From: Acidobacteriota bacterium
GTDB lineage: Bacteria; Acidobacteriota; Vicinamibacteria; Vicinamibacterales; UBA2999
Assembly (NCBI GenBank): GCA_030697165.1
Contig: JAUYQQ010000009.1
Coordinates: forward strand, 186,001-250,000
Length of the DNA stretch: 64,000 nt
Reading direction: 5' to 3'
Made by a program: the position numbers and the translations under genes. Positions 38,382 through 46,971 of the stretch are shown here, one piece after another; the stretch's first letter is position 1; every line of letters starts with the position of its first letter. The notes beneath the pieces are model-generated. The model ran no database searches. It saw nothing but the letters and a program-made list of their open reading frames with translations, and was not told where the DNA came from.

Positions 38382-39914
38382 CTACTTGCGCAGCACGAAC
38401 CCTTCCATCGCCAGCAGATCGAGGCCGGTGCCGTAGAACACGCGGATGGCATCCCGGGGCGAGCACACCAGCGGCTCGTGAAAGCCGTTGAACGAGGTGT
38501 TCACCAGCGCCGGCGTGCCAGACAACTCACCCCAGCGCTCCAGCAGCCGCAGGTAGCGCGGCTCGTCCTCACCGACCGTATGCACCCGCACGGTCGTCGC
38601 TCCATTCGGCAGCAGCGTGCGGAACCGTTCCGGATCGCGCGGCGTGTACTCGTACTGCATGAACGGAGAGGGCTGCGGAGGCCCGGTGAGGCCGGCCGGC
38701 ACCACGAACAGGTCGCCGAGGCGAGACCGCGGGACGCTGACGCCGTAGGTCCGAAACGCGGCTCGCTTCTTGAGATACCCGTTCAAGTTGTCGAGCACGT
38801 ACGGCGAGAACGGGTCGGCCAGCACGGTCCGGTGCCCGAGCGCGCGCGGACCCCACTCGAGCCGCCCCTGAAACCAGCCCACCAGCCGCCCGGCCGCAAT
38901 GGCTTCCAGCACGGTCTCCACGACCTGCTCGTCGCGCTGCAGGTCAAACGACAGCTTGCAGTTCTCGAGGGTGGCATTGATCTGCGCGGCGTCATACGCC
39001 GGCCCCAGGTAAGCACCTGAGGTGCCCGACACAGCAGGAGTACCGGCCGCCGCCGCGGCCAGCAAGGCCGCTCCCATGGCACTGCCGTTTCGTCCCGGAT
39101 GCGCCGGCAGAAACGTGCGTTCAAACACCCCGCAGTGCGCCGCCGTGGTGTTCAGGTCGGTGTTGAAAAACAGGCCACCGCTCAGGCACACGTCCTTGGC
39201 TCCCGATGCTGTAGCCAATCGCCGCAGCAGCTCCACGAGGCATTCGCCGAGCCGGCGTTGCACCGACGCGGCGACGTCGCGCTGGCGCGACGCGTCACCC
39301 CGGGCGGCGTCGGTCACCAGCTCGCGAAAACGGGTGGGGACCTGCATGCCGGCGTCGGCGACGGCAATGGCGTCAGCGAGGCCGTGCTGGCGGTCCACGC
39401 CGGCGCGCGCCATGGCTTCGGTCAGGTGTTCGTCGCGCGCGGGCAGGAGACCCAGGGCCGCCGTGAGCTCGCTGTAGATGCGCGCGATCGGAAAGTTGCC
39501 GGCATCCACGTCGAGCGGCACGGCATCGGTCACGCCCGTGCCCCGGTAGTGCCACGCGCTCCAGCCCTTTGGAACGCTGGCGTCGCAGATGACGACCAGG
39601 GCGGAGCCGAAGCCTGAGGCGCGAAACGCGTATTCCGCATGCGCCTGGTGCGCCGCCACGTCGCGCCGGCCGGCCACGGCCCACGGCGTGGCGTCCTCGT
39701 CCCTGACCACCGCCGTGGCGGTGATGTCGCGGTCCTTGCGCCCGAGAAAAGTGAGCAATTCGGCGATGGCCAGATCCGGGCCGCCCAGGGTGGGTGCCTG
39801 CCGCGCCCGCGTCAGGCGATTCTCTTCGCACGCCGCAAGGCCGCGTCCGGTGTCGATTAAGGCGGCGGCCGGTCCCAGCCGCGCGCGGGCGATTCCAAGG
39901 TAGAGCGTTGCCAT
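38382..39914 (-). CDS. NodU/CmcH-family carbamoyltransferase with altered N-terminal motifs
   Basis: 510 residues, shorter than the ~570-600 usual for NodU/TobZ. The C-terminal YrdC-like transfer half is well conserved: GWFQGRLEWGPRALGHRTVL, DNLNGYLKKRAAFRTYGVSV and PALVNTSFNGFHEPLVCSPR. The Kae1-like half has CLSGGLFFNTDLN and HPGRNGSAMGAAL. The N-terminal HD and HHxxH metal signatures are changed to ARLGPAAAL and AHQAHAEYAF, so the carbamoyl-adenylate step may be altered. It O-carbamoylates a sugar or polyketide-like acceptor in known relatives; no biosynthetic neighbours exist here. Confidence 0.82.
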   Translation of the reverse strand: MATLYLGIARARLGPAAALIDTGRGLAACEENRLTRARQAPTLGGPDLAIAELLTFLGRKDRDITATAVVRDEDATPWAVAGRRDVAAHQAHAEYAFRASGFGSALVVICDASVPKGWSAWHYRGTGVTDAVPLDVDAGNFPIARIYSELTAALGLLPARDEHLTEAMARAGVDRQHGLADAIAVADAGMQVPTRFRELVTDAARGDASRQRDVAASVQRRLGECLVELLRRLATASGAKDVCLSGGLFFNTDLNTTAAHCGVFERTFLPAHPGRNGSAMGAALLAAAAAGTPAVSGTSGAYLGPAYDAAQINATLENCKLSFDLQRDEQVVETVLEAIAAGRLVGWFQGRLEWGPRALGHRTVLADPFSPYVLDNLNGYLKKRAAFRTYGVSVPRSRLGDLFVVPAGLTGPPQPSPFMQYEYTPRDPERFRTLLPNGATTVRVHTVGEDEPRYLRLLERWGELSGTPALVNTSFNGFHEPLVCSPRDAIRVFYGTGLDLLAMEGFVLRK

Positions 39915-40089
39915 CCTGAATGAATGTTAGCGGGTATCTCCGCGTGACGCGGAGGACATCGCATTCCTCGAGGGGAGACATGAGCAACGTTCGCTCAACT
40001 TGACGGCGCCTTTCGAGCTGATTATTTTTATTTTCCAGAACAGTTCGACACCTGCTGCGGGAGTCTTTTCAAAAGGAGGGACGACTACC

Positions 40090-41820
40090 ATGCGCCAGGC
40101 GATTACCACCGCCCTTGCTTGTTTACTGACCGCCGCTGCCGGCCACGCGCAGGGCGGCTCACCGTCACAGCAGCCTTCAGCCACCTTCAGGACCGACGTC
40201 AACCTGGTCGAAGTCCACGCGGTCGTCACCGACGCCCGCGGCGAGTTCGTGAGGGACCTGACCCGGGACGATTTCAAAATCTTCGAATCGGGCCGGGTGC
40301 AGACGCCGTCGGTCTTTCAGCTCGTCGATACGCCGATGGCGGCGCAGACGCGGAAGACCACCTCGCTCACCGCGGAACCCGACGTCCGCGCCAGCGCGGC
40401 CCGGTTCGAAGGCCGGCTCTATGTGCTCGTCCTCGACGACCTGCACACCAACGCACTCCGATCGCAGTCGGTCAGGCGCGCCGCGCGGCAGTTCATCGAA
40501 CGCCATCTCGCCGATGGTGACCTCGCCGCGGTCGTGCATACCAGCGGCCGCAGCGACGCCGGCCAGGAGTTGACGCCCAGCCGGCGGCTGCTGCTCGCCG
40601 CCGTGGACCGGTTCCACGGCCAGAAACTACCGTCCATCACCGCCGAACGGCTCGCGGTGCACCTGAACGATCGCGACCTGGAACGCGCCATGAACTCGAG
40701 CGGCGACACCGGCAGTGCCTCGTCGTCGAACGCCACGTCGCGGACGGAGGATCCGCGTGACGCCGAGCGGGGCATGAATGCGCAACGCGCGCTGGGCGCC
40801 ATCCGCAACATCGCGAAATGGATGTCGGACGTGCCGGGCCGCCGCAAGTCGCTCGTGCTGTTCAGCGAAGGCATCGAGTACGACATCTACGATGTCTTCA
40901 ACAACCGCGCCGCCTCGAGCATCATGGCCGACGCGCGCGACGCGGTTGCCGCCGCGCAGCGCGCCAACGTGACAATCTTCGCAGTCGATCCGCGGGGACT
41001 GACCCAGCTTGGTGATGAGGCCATCACGATCCAGAGCCTCTCGGACGACCCGCAGGTCGACTACGGGACTTCGCGCGGGTTCGCCAACGAGTTGCTGATG
41101 GCGCAGGAAAGCCTGATCTCGCTCGCGCAGGAAACCGGCGGCCTCGCCGTCGTCCGCCAGAGCGACCTCGCCGGCGGCCTCGCGCGCATCGAGCGTGACA
41201 CCAGCCGCTACTACATCCTGGGGTATGTGGCCGACCCCACGACCTCGCCCGGGAAGTTTCGAAAGATCGAGGTGAAAGTAAACCGGCCCGGCCTGACGAT
41301 CCGGGCACGCCGGGGCTATGTGCCAGCCGACTTGAAGTCTGCTGAACGCCGCGACACCGGCGTCAAGGCGGGGACATCGCCGGCCCTGGCGGCCGCGTTG
41401 GGCAACCCCGTGCCGGTGGGCGACGTGCCCATGCGTGTCTGGGCCGCGCCGTTCAAGGGCACTGGCAAAAGCGCGTCGGTCGCGCTCGCGGTTGAAATCG
41501 ACGGTTCGGCGTTGCAGTACCGGCAGCAGGGCGATCGTTTCCTGGAGAATCTCGAACTCTCGATTGTCGCCGCCGATCACGACGGCAAGATCCGCGGCTC
41601 GGATCGCCAGACGCTGAACCTCAAGCTGAAACCGGAGACGCACCAGCGGCTGACCTCGGGCGGGGGGGTGCGCATGCTGTCGAGAATCGAACTGCCGCCA
41701 GCGCGCTACCAGCTGCGGGTCGGCCTGCACGAGTCGAACGGCGGTGCCGTCAGCACCGTGCCACTCGACCTGAGGTTCCCGACTACGCAAAACTGCCGTT
41801 TGCGCTCAGTGGACTGGTGA
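40090..41820 (+). CDS. VWFA-related secreted protein, truncated by frameshift
   Basis: 576 residues. AAAGGAGGG precedes the ATG at 40090. A signal peptide (ITTALACLLTAAAGHAQGG) leads into FRTDVNLVEVHAVVTDARGE with FVRDLTRDDF, the signature of Acidobacteriota 'VWFA-related domain' proteins. VLVLDDLHTNA replaces the canonical DxSxS MIDAS and KSLVLFSEGIEYDIYD supplies the later strand. SRYYILGYVADPTTSPGKF with RKIEVKVNRPGLTIRARRGY is the typical second half. The reading frame ends abnormally (TQNCRLRSVDW) where the expected continuation is found in another frame from 41775. Extracytoplasmic location and function are inferred. Confidence 0.85.
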   Translation: MRQAITTALACLLTAAAGHAQGGSPSQQPSATFRTDVNLVEVHAVVTDARGEFVRDLTRDDFKIFESGRVQTPSVFQLVDTPMAAQTRKTTSLTAEPDVRASAARFEGRLYVLVLDDLHTNALRSQSVRRAARQFIERHLADGDLAAVVHTSGRSDAGQELTPSRRLLLAAVDRFHGQKLPSITAERLAVHLNDRDLERAMNSSGDTGSASSSNATSRTEDPRDAERGMNAQRALGAIRNIAKWMSDVPGRRKSLVLFSEGIEYDIYDVFNNRAASSIMADARDAVAAAQRANVTIFAVDPRGLTQLGDEAITIQSLSDDPQVDYGTSRGFANELLMAQESLISLAQETGGLAVVRQSDLAGGLARIERDTSRYYILGYVADPTTSPGKFRKIEVKVNRPGLTIRARRGYVPADLKSAERRDTGVKAGTSPALAAALGNPVPVGDVPMRVWAAPFKGTGKSASVALAVEIDGSALQYRQQGDRFLENLELSIVAADHDGKIRGSDRQTLNLKLKPETHQRLTSGGGVRMLSRIELPPARYQLRVGLHESNGGAVSTVPLDLRFPTTQNCRLRSVDW

Positions 41821-42230
41821 TCACGTCCACCGCGGCGCCACGGTTGATGACGCCGCGGCCGGATCCGCTCCTGAAGGAGGCGCTGCCCCTGCCGCCGGTG
41901 GCCACCCGGTCGTTCGACCCGACGGAGACGATGGCGGTGTTTGCCGAGATCTACGACCGGTCGGCGCCGTCGCCGCACGAGGTCGACGTCAAGGTCGTGG
42001 TGGTGCCCGATGGCAGCTCGAGCCCTGTCTTCGCCGCCACGGAGACGCAGACGATGGCCGCCTCGGCCACCACCCGGACGCACGGCTACCGGGCCGAGAT
42101 TCCGCTGAACGGCATGGCGCCCGGCGACTACGTGCTGCGGCTCGAAGCCTCGTCGCGGGCCGGCAACCACACGGCAGCTCGTGAGATTCCGTTCACGGTC
42201 GGCCGGTCGTTGGCCGTACCGACGCACTAA
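41775..42230 (+). pseudogene. Displaced C-terminal part of the VWFA-related protein
   Basis: From 41775 the other frame reads VPDYAKLPFALSGLVITSTA, then RLMTPRPDPLLKEALPLPPV and MAVFAEIYDRSAPSP, to a stop at 42228-42230. This is continuous with the upstream gene in sense and composition; a one-base loss near 41772-41775 would explain the split. No slippery heptamer is visible at the junction. An internal ATG at 41817 overlaps the premature TGA (ATGA-like), so separate expression is conceivable but seems unlikely. Confidence 0.75.
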
Positions 42231-42246
42231 GGCCGAAACAGGCGGG

Positions 42247-42921
42247 TCAGTCGTACAGGAGGGCGGTCAACAAGGTGGTGTTGACCGTGAGCGGCTGGCC
42301 CGCCTGGTATTCGATGAAGCCAAGGCTCTTGAACCTGTTCAAGAAGAAGTTGACCCGCGAGCGGGTGGTGCCAATCATCTCTGCCAGCGTCTCTTGCGCG
42401 ATCGGCGGCACGGTGACTAGCGGCGCGCCCTCTGACAGGTCCTTCGCCAGCAGCAGCAGCGTCCGAGCCAGTCGCTTCTCGGCCGGGTGGAAGAGATGGT
42501 CGATCAAGTCGTCTTCGATCCGGACGTTGCGGTTCAGGATGTGAGCGATGAACCGGCTCGAGACGTCGTCCGGCCGGTAGAGCAAGGCGGCCATCGCGGT
42601 CTTGGCCACTGAGATGACCGAACACTGGCCGACCGCGCGGGCGGTCGCCGTCCGGTACGGCTGACCGGCGAGGGCGCCCTCGCCGAAGAATTGGCAAGAG
42701 TTCAGCATCGCGATGACCCCAAACTTGCCGGCGCTCGACAACACCGACAGCTTGATGCAGCCCGACTCGAGGTACATCACCTGCTCCGCGCGATCACCTT
42801 GACTGTAGATAACCTCGCCCGGTGCGTAATGGGTGGCGCTCTCTGCGAGCGGCTGCACACGAGGCAGGTCTTGAGTACAGAGGGCAAGGGGGCCCTGACG
42901 AGGGGCAAGGGCCGTGTTCAT
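42247..42921 (-). CDS. Crp/Fnr family transcriptional regulator
   Basis: 224 residues. The cyclic-nucleotide-binding-type beta barrel (YAPGEVIYSQGDRAEQVMYL, FGEGALAGQPYRTATARAV) and a long dimer helix precede a Crp-type helix-turn-helix (IAQETLAEMIGTTRSRVNFF). There is no Fnr N-terminal cysteine cluster. The phosphate-cassette Arg is in YRTATA, so nucleotide binding is possible but unproven. It is convergent with the VWFA gene and divergent from the PadR/ADOP operon. Confidence 0.9.
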   Translation of the reverse strand: MNTALAPRQGPLALCTQDLPRVQPLAESATHYAPGEVIYSQGDRAEQVMYLESGCIKLSVLSSAGKFGVIAMLNSCQFFGEGALAGQPYRTATARAVGQCSVISVAKTAMAALLYRPDDVSSRFIAHILNRNVRIEDDLIDHLFHPAEKRLARTLLLLAKDLSEGAPLVTVPPIAQETLAEMIGTTRSRVNFFLNRFKSLGFIEYQAGQPLTVNTTLLTALLYD

Positions 42922-43082
42922 GTGCCGTTAGCTCATGCATACCTGATGCCGCCCAAAACAGCCCGTTATTATCGTGCGGCGGCATTTCGGGAAGGTCTGG
43001 AGTCGCGCTGCTACCACTTCTAGGCTGCGGCAAGCTCAGTTAGAGCGATTTGTCCGTGAATCAGCCTCTTGAGTGGCTCTCC

Positions 43083-43132
43083 TTGACAACTTAGGAGAGG
43101 CCGGCATATCTTCCTATACCAACTTAGGAGAG
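43083..43132 (+). promoter_or_regulatory. Promoter with direct-repeat operator in front of padR/ADOP operon
   Basis: TTGACA (43083-43088) with TATCTT (43107-43112) at 18 bp is a plausible promoter. A 13-bp direct repeat CAACTTAGGAGAG occurs at 43087-43099 and 43120-43132, 33 bp apart (about three helical turns). The first copy overlaps the -35 and spacer; the second includes the ribosome-binding site. This would suit PadR autorepression. Confidence 0.55.
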
Positions 43133-43138
43133 ACCGCC

Positions 43139-43480
43139 GTGTCTAGATCTGCCGACCTTCTGCCGGGGACCCTGGATTTGCTGATCCTGAAGTCCGTCTC
43201 GCTTGGAACCCTGCATGGCTACGCGGTGCTGCTGCGCATTGAGCAGATTACCGGCGGCGCCCTGCAGATTCAGCAGGGCGCGCTCTACCCGGCTCTGTAT
43301 CGGCTCGAATCGCAAGGGCTGATCGAGAGCGAGTGGGGCCTCTCTGACAACAATCGCCGCGCCAAGTACTACAAGTTGACCACCGCCGGCAGGCAACGAC
43401 TGCGCGACGAGTCGGCCGGCTGGAACCGCCTGGCGGTGGCGATGGCCTCGGCCCTGCGCGCGACGAGCCAGGAGATCTGA
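43139..43480 (+). CDS. PadR family transcriptional regulator (ADOP-associated)
   Basis: 113 residues from a GTG with TTAGGAGAG 7 bp upstream. SADLLPGTLDLLILKSVSLG and LHGYAVLLRIEQIT open the winged helix. LQIQQGALYPALYRLESQGL is the recognition helix region and KYYKLTTAGRQRL the wing. This is the type that regularly precedes ADOP permease genes in Acidobacteriota, with the next start one base after its stop. It probably represses its own operon. Confidence 0.93.
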   Translation: MSRSADLLPGTLDLLILKSVSLGTLHGYAVLLRIEQITGGALQIQQGALYPALYRLESQGLIESEWGLSDNNRRAKYYKLTTAGRQRLRDESAGWNRLAVAMASALRATSQEI

Positions 43481-43481
43481 C

Positions 43482-46205
43482 ATGCGCCAGCTGTTCTCGT
43501 GGGCGCGGATCCTCTGGCGCGGCCTGCGACGCCCGGCACAGCTCGACGCGGACATGCGCGACGAGATGCGGTTTCACATCGAGATGGAGACCGAACGCAG
43601 GATCCAGCAGGGCCTTGACCCGGCCGAGGCGCGGCGGCAGGCAGCGATCGCGTTTGGCGGCATCGAGAAGTACCGCGGCGCCGGCCGCGATGTCCTTGGC
43701 GTGACGTGGCTGCGCGGGCTGTCGACCGACACCAGGCTCGGAGTCCGCATGCTGATGAAGCACCCGGGCCTGACCCTGGTCGCAGTGTTCGCGCTCTCGC
43801 TCGCGATCGGCGCCGGCGCCGGCTATCTCGAGTTCACCCGGGATCTGATGCATGGCCGCCTGCCCTTCCCCGACGGCGAGCGCATCGTCGGCATCCAGAA
43901 CTGGGACCAACAATCCGGCGACCCCGAACACCGGGCGACGTTCGAGTTCGTCAGCTGGCGGGGCCGCCTCGCCTCGATCGAAGATCTCGGCGCCTACCGC
44001 GCGCTCAATCGCAACCTGGTCGCGGAAGATGGCCGCGCGGAACCGGTGCGCGGCGTCGAGATCAGCGCGTCGGCGTTTCACATCGCCGGGGTCCCGCCCT
44101 TGCATGGGCGCCCGCTCGTCCCGGACGACGAGCGCGCCGGCGCCGCCCCGGTCGTCGTGCTCGGCTACGACGTGTGGACCGGGCGCTTTGGGTCTGACCC
44201 ATCGGTCGTCGGCCGAGCGGTCAAGCTTGACCAGGCACACCACACGGTCGTCGGCGTGATGCCGCCCGGCTTCGGCTTCCCGATCAGCCACAACCTGTGG
44301 GTGCCGCTGCAACTGGGCAACACGGCCCCGCCCGGACGCTCCGGCGCGCCCCTTCGGATCTTCGGCAAGCTTGCGGCGGGCTACGGGACAGCGCAGGCGC
44401 AGGCCGAGCTGACGGCGATCGCCCTGCAAGCCGCCACTGCCTTCCCGGAGACACAGACGCACATCCGGCCGGTGGTGAAGCTCTACGTCCAGTCGCTGTG
44501 GTCGGCGGTGGAAGACTCAGAGATCCAGACGATCGTGTTCTACGCCGCCAACCTGTTCTTCGTCGGGTTGCTCGTGGTGTGCGGCGCGAACATCGCCACC
44601 CTGGTGTTCGCGCGCACCGCGACCCGCGAGGCCGAGATCAGCGTGCGCACGGCACTCGGCGCCAGCCGCGCGCGCATCGCGGGACAACTGTTTGCCGAGG
44701 CCCTGGTGCTGACGTCGATGGCGGCGGTCATCGGCCTGGCCGTGGCCTATTTCGGCCTGCTGTGGGTGATGCAGGTCGTGGCCGAGGGCCAGGGGCAGCG
44801 CACCTGGTTCTGGTGGAATGACCAGCTGTCGCCGGAGACCTTCGCATATGCCGCGCTGCTGGCGATCGTCGCGGCGGTGATGATCGGCGTGGTGCCGGCG
44901 CTCAAGGCCACGGGCCCACGGGTGCAGGATCGGCTGAAGCACGCCACCGGCGGCTCGGCCCCCGGACTGAAGTTCGGCGGCATCTGGACGGGAGTGATCG
45001 TCTCGCAGGTCGCGCTGACGGTGGTCTTCCTCGCCGTGACCGGCACGCTCGGCTGGGGCCTGTTCTTCCAGAATGCCGGCGACCGGGAGCTGACCTTCTG
45101 CGCCGACCAGTACGTAGTCATGCGTCTCAACATGGACCGGGAGGTGCCGAATGGGCCGGCGACTGATCCCGAGGAAGACGCGCGTTTCCGGCGCCGATTG
45201 GGTGCACGGTACGACGACTTCGCGCGGCGCGCGACCGCGGAACCGGCGGTCCGGGGCATTTCATATGGGTCGCGCGTGCCAGGGATGAATCACCTTTCGC
45301 TGCCGATCGAAGTGGAAGGTCTCGCAGTGCCTGACGAGGGCGTGATCGTGAAAACCGCGGCGACGGGCGTGCGCTTGTTGACCACGTTCAACGCGACCGT
45401 GGTCGCCGGGCGGGCGTTTACGGAAGCGGACCTCGCCCCTGGGCGCGAAGTGGCCGTGGTTGACCAGAGTTTTGTTCGCCACGTGCTGGGCGGCGGAAAC
45501 GCCGTTGGCCGCCGCTACCGCAAGGCGGCAGGCCGGGAGCACGGCGCCGAGGCGGGCCCCTGGGTCGAAATCGTCGGCGTCGTCGGCGACCTGACCTCCG
45601 AGACGCACAAGAAGGCGAGCGATGCGGTGGTCTATCGACCGACGCCGGCTGACGCGACCTACCCCCTGTATGTCGCCGTTCATGTCGCTGGCGACACCAC
45701 ACCGGTGATGTGGCGGCTCAGGGTGCTCGGGGCGGAGGTTGACCCTTCACTCCGGCTCGACGAGGTCCAGACCCTCGACCAGCTGAAAGTGGCGGATCGC
45801 GTGGCAATCGATTTCTTTCTCCGTTTGTTGGGTGGCATCGGATTGGTGGCCCTCGTGCTGGCGACCGCCGGTGTCTATGCCCTGATGGCCTTCACCGTGT
45901 CGAGGCGGACCACGGAGATTGGTATTCGCCTCGCGCTCGGCGCCTCGTCCGGACGCATCGTGATGACGACATTCTCCCGGGCACTGGCGCAGGTCGGCCT
46001 GGGCGTGTTGGTGGGCAGCGTGCCAGCGGTCGCGATTGCGGCGTCGCTCGGGCCGGAGGTGGCGGTCAGCGCCAGTGCGACGACGACCGCCGTGATCTGC
46101 ATCACGGCCGCAGGGGTGGTGGCGGTTGTGACGCTGCTCGCCTGCTACGTTCCTGCTCGCCGCGCGCTCGATATTCAGCCCACCGACGCCCTCAAGACGA
46201 CCTGA
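43482..46205 (+). CDS. ADOP-type ABC transporter permease (MacB/FtsX fold)
   Basis: 907 residues. The N-terminal permease-prefix domain (DADMRDEMRFHIEMETERRI followed by QQGLDPAEARRQA) is typical of Acidobacteriota ADOP proteins. It is followed by two FtsX-type units, each with a periplasmic MacB-like domain: first membrane helix near 85-105, three helices around 345-470, and again 505-525 and 775-895. TALGASRARIAGQLFAEALV and LALGASSGRIVMTTFSRALA are the duplicated FtsX loop motifs. No ATPase gene is adjacent. It is probably a mechanotransmission-type export or signalling permease; the substrate is unknown. Confidence 0.9.
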   Translation: MRQLFSWARILWRGLRRPAQLDADMRDEMRFHIEMETERRIQQGLDPAEARRQAAIAFGGIEKYRGAGRDVLGVTWLRGLSTDTRLGVRMLMKHPGLTLVAVFALSLAIGAGAGYLEFTRDLMHGRLPFPDGERIVGIQNWDQQSGDPEHRATFEFVSWRGRLASIEDLGAYRALNRNLVAEDGRAEPVRGVEISASAFHIAGVPPLHGRPLVPDDERAGAAPVVVLGYDVWTGRFGSDPSVVGRAVKLDQAHHTVVGVMPPGFGFPISHNLWVPLQLGNTAPPGRSGAPLRIFGKLAAGYGTAQAQAELTAIALQAATAFPETQTHIRPVVKLYVQSLWSAVEDSEIQTIVFYAANLFFVGLLVVCGANIATLVFARTATREAEISVRTALGASRARIAGQLFAEALVLTSMAAVIGLAVAYFGLLWVMQVVAEGQGQRTWFWWNDQLSPETFAYAALLAIVAAVMIGVVPALKATGPRVQDRLKHATGGSAPGLKFGGIWTGVIVSQVALTVVFLAVTGTLGWGLFFQNAGDRELTFCADQYVVMRLNMDREVPNGPATDPEEDARFRRRLGARYDDFARRATAEPAVRGISYGSRVPGMNHLSLPIEVEGLAVPDEGVIVKTAATGVRLLTTFNATVVAGRAFTEADLAPGREVAVVDQSFVRHVLGGGNAVGRRYRKAAGREHGAEAGPWVEIVGVVGDLTSETHKKASDAVVYRPTPADATYPLYVAVHVAGDTTPVMWRLRVLGAEVDPSLRLDEVQTLDQLKVADRVAIDFFLRLLGGIGLVALVLATAGVYALMAFTVSRRTTEIGIRLALGASSGRIVMTTFSRALAQVGLGVLVGSVPAVAIAASLGPEVAVSASATTTAVICITAAGVVAVVTLLACYVPARRALDIQPTDALKTT

Positions 46206-46243
46206 GTGCGATTGCACGTTTTCTGGAACCAATGGCGAAATCA

Positions 46244-46280
46244 AGCCTGAATCAGCCTGTATACTGGCTGCATTCTGGCT
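46244..46280. promoter_or_regulatory. Extended dyad operator overlapping the gntR start
   Basis: The 37 bases are nearly self-complementary apart from one base of length difference. The core is CAGCC-TGTATACT-GGCTG (46253-46270), with outer AGCC and GGCT arms. The central GTATAC resembles GntR/FadR-type operator centres. TATACT (46260-46265) could be a -10 box, placing transcription initiation at about the first codons of gntR. Confidence 0.6.
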
Positions 46281-46928
46281 GATACCTCCCAGGTCGACCG
46301 CGCCTACGCCAGCATCAAGGCCGCCATTATTGACGGGCGCTACCCGCCGGGTGCGCCGCTTTCGGAACCGGTGCTGGCCGGCAGCCACGGCATGTCGCGC
46401 ACACCAATCCGAGAAGGCCTGTCCCGCCTGTGGCAGGAGGGGTATCTCGATCGCATCCAGGGACGCGGATACTTTGTCGCGCGGGTCACGCTGCAGACTG
46501 TCCACGACAACTTCGATGTGCGCCGCCTGCTCGAAGGCGCGGCGGCCGCCCGGGCGGCCGAACTGGCCACGCCCGATGAGATTGCGCTCTTGCGCGAGCT
46601 CGCGGCGCTGCCGGCCCGGGACTACCGCGAGGCGGAAGCGGCCAACGCCCGGTTCCATCTCGCGATCGCCCGCGCGGCCCGCAACACGCTGGCCACCGAA
46701 CTGATCGAGCGGTGCCTCGGACAAATCGATCGCTTCCTGTCGCTCGGCGTCTCGCCCGGCCAGTTTCAGTCGGGCGCCGCCGAAGCGCACCTCCAGATTG
46801 TCCATGCCATCGCCGGCCGCGACGCAGCGGCCGCGAAGGCGTTGATGGAAGACCACCTCGACTGCGGCAGCGATCGCATGAAGCACGCGTTGCTGCGGGG
46901 CGAGATTTCCGGCGTCGGCGTGAAGTAG
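46275..46928 (+). CDS. GntR family (FadR subfamily) transcriptional regulator, non-canonical start
   Basis: About 217 residues. The winged helix reads VDRAYASIKAAIIDGRYPPG, APLSEPVLAGSHGMSRTPIR and EGYLDRIQGRGYFVARVT. The FCD ligand domain has RRLLEGAAAARAAELATPDE, ANARFHLAIARAA and HLQIVHAIAGRDAAAAKALM, with His/Asp metal-site residues. No ATG, GTG or TTG lies in frame before the essential first helix; CTG at 46275 (or ATT at 46272) is the best available start. It is probably autoregulated through the dyad that covers its start. The TonB receptor gene follows 43 bp later and may be its target. Confidence 0.85.
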   Translation: MADTSQVDRAYASIKAAIIDGRYPPGAPLSEPVLAGSHGMSRTPIREGLSRLWQEGYLDRIQGRGYFVARVTLQTVHDNFDVRRLLEGAAAARAAELATPDEIALLRELAALPARDYREAEAANARFHLAIARAARNTLATELIERCLGQIDRFLSLGVSPGQFQSGAAEAHLQIVHAIAGRDAAAAKALMEDHLDCGSDRMKHALLRGEISGVGVK

Positions 46929-46971
46929 CAGTTTGGATTGTTGTTCTTGGTTGTCCTCCTGGAGGCTTCAA

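Noticed and set aside
41760-41820. Programmed -1 ribosomal frameshift in the VWFA gene
   Set aside because: No X-XXY-YYZ slippery sequence at the junction; mutation or sequence error is simpler.
46232-46282. 16-codon leader ORF (ATG at 46232) before gntR
   Set aside because: It overlaps the dyad operator and has no ribosome site. It may only reflect chance or an indel, so it is not listed as a gene.
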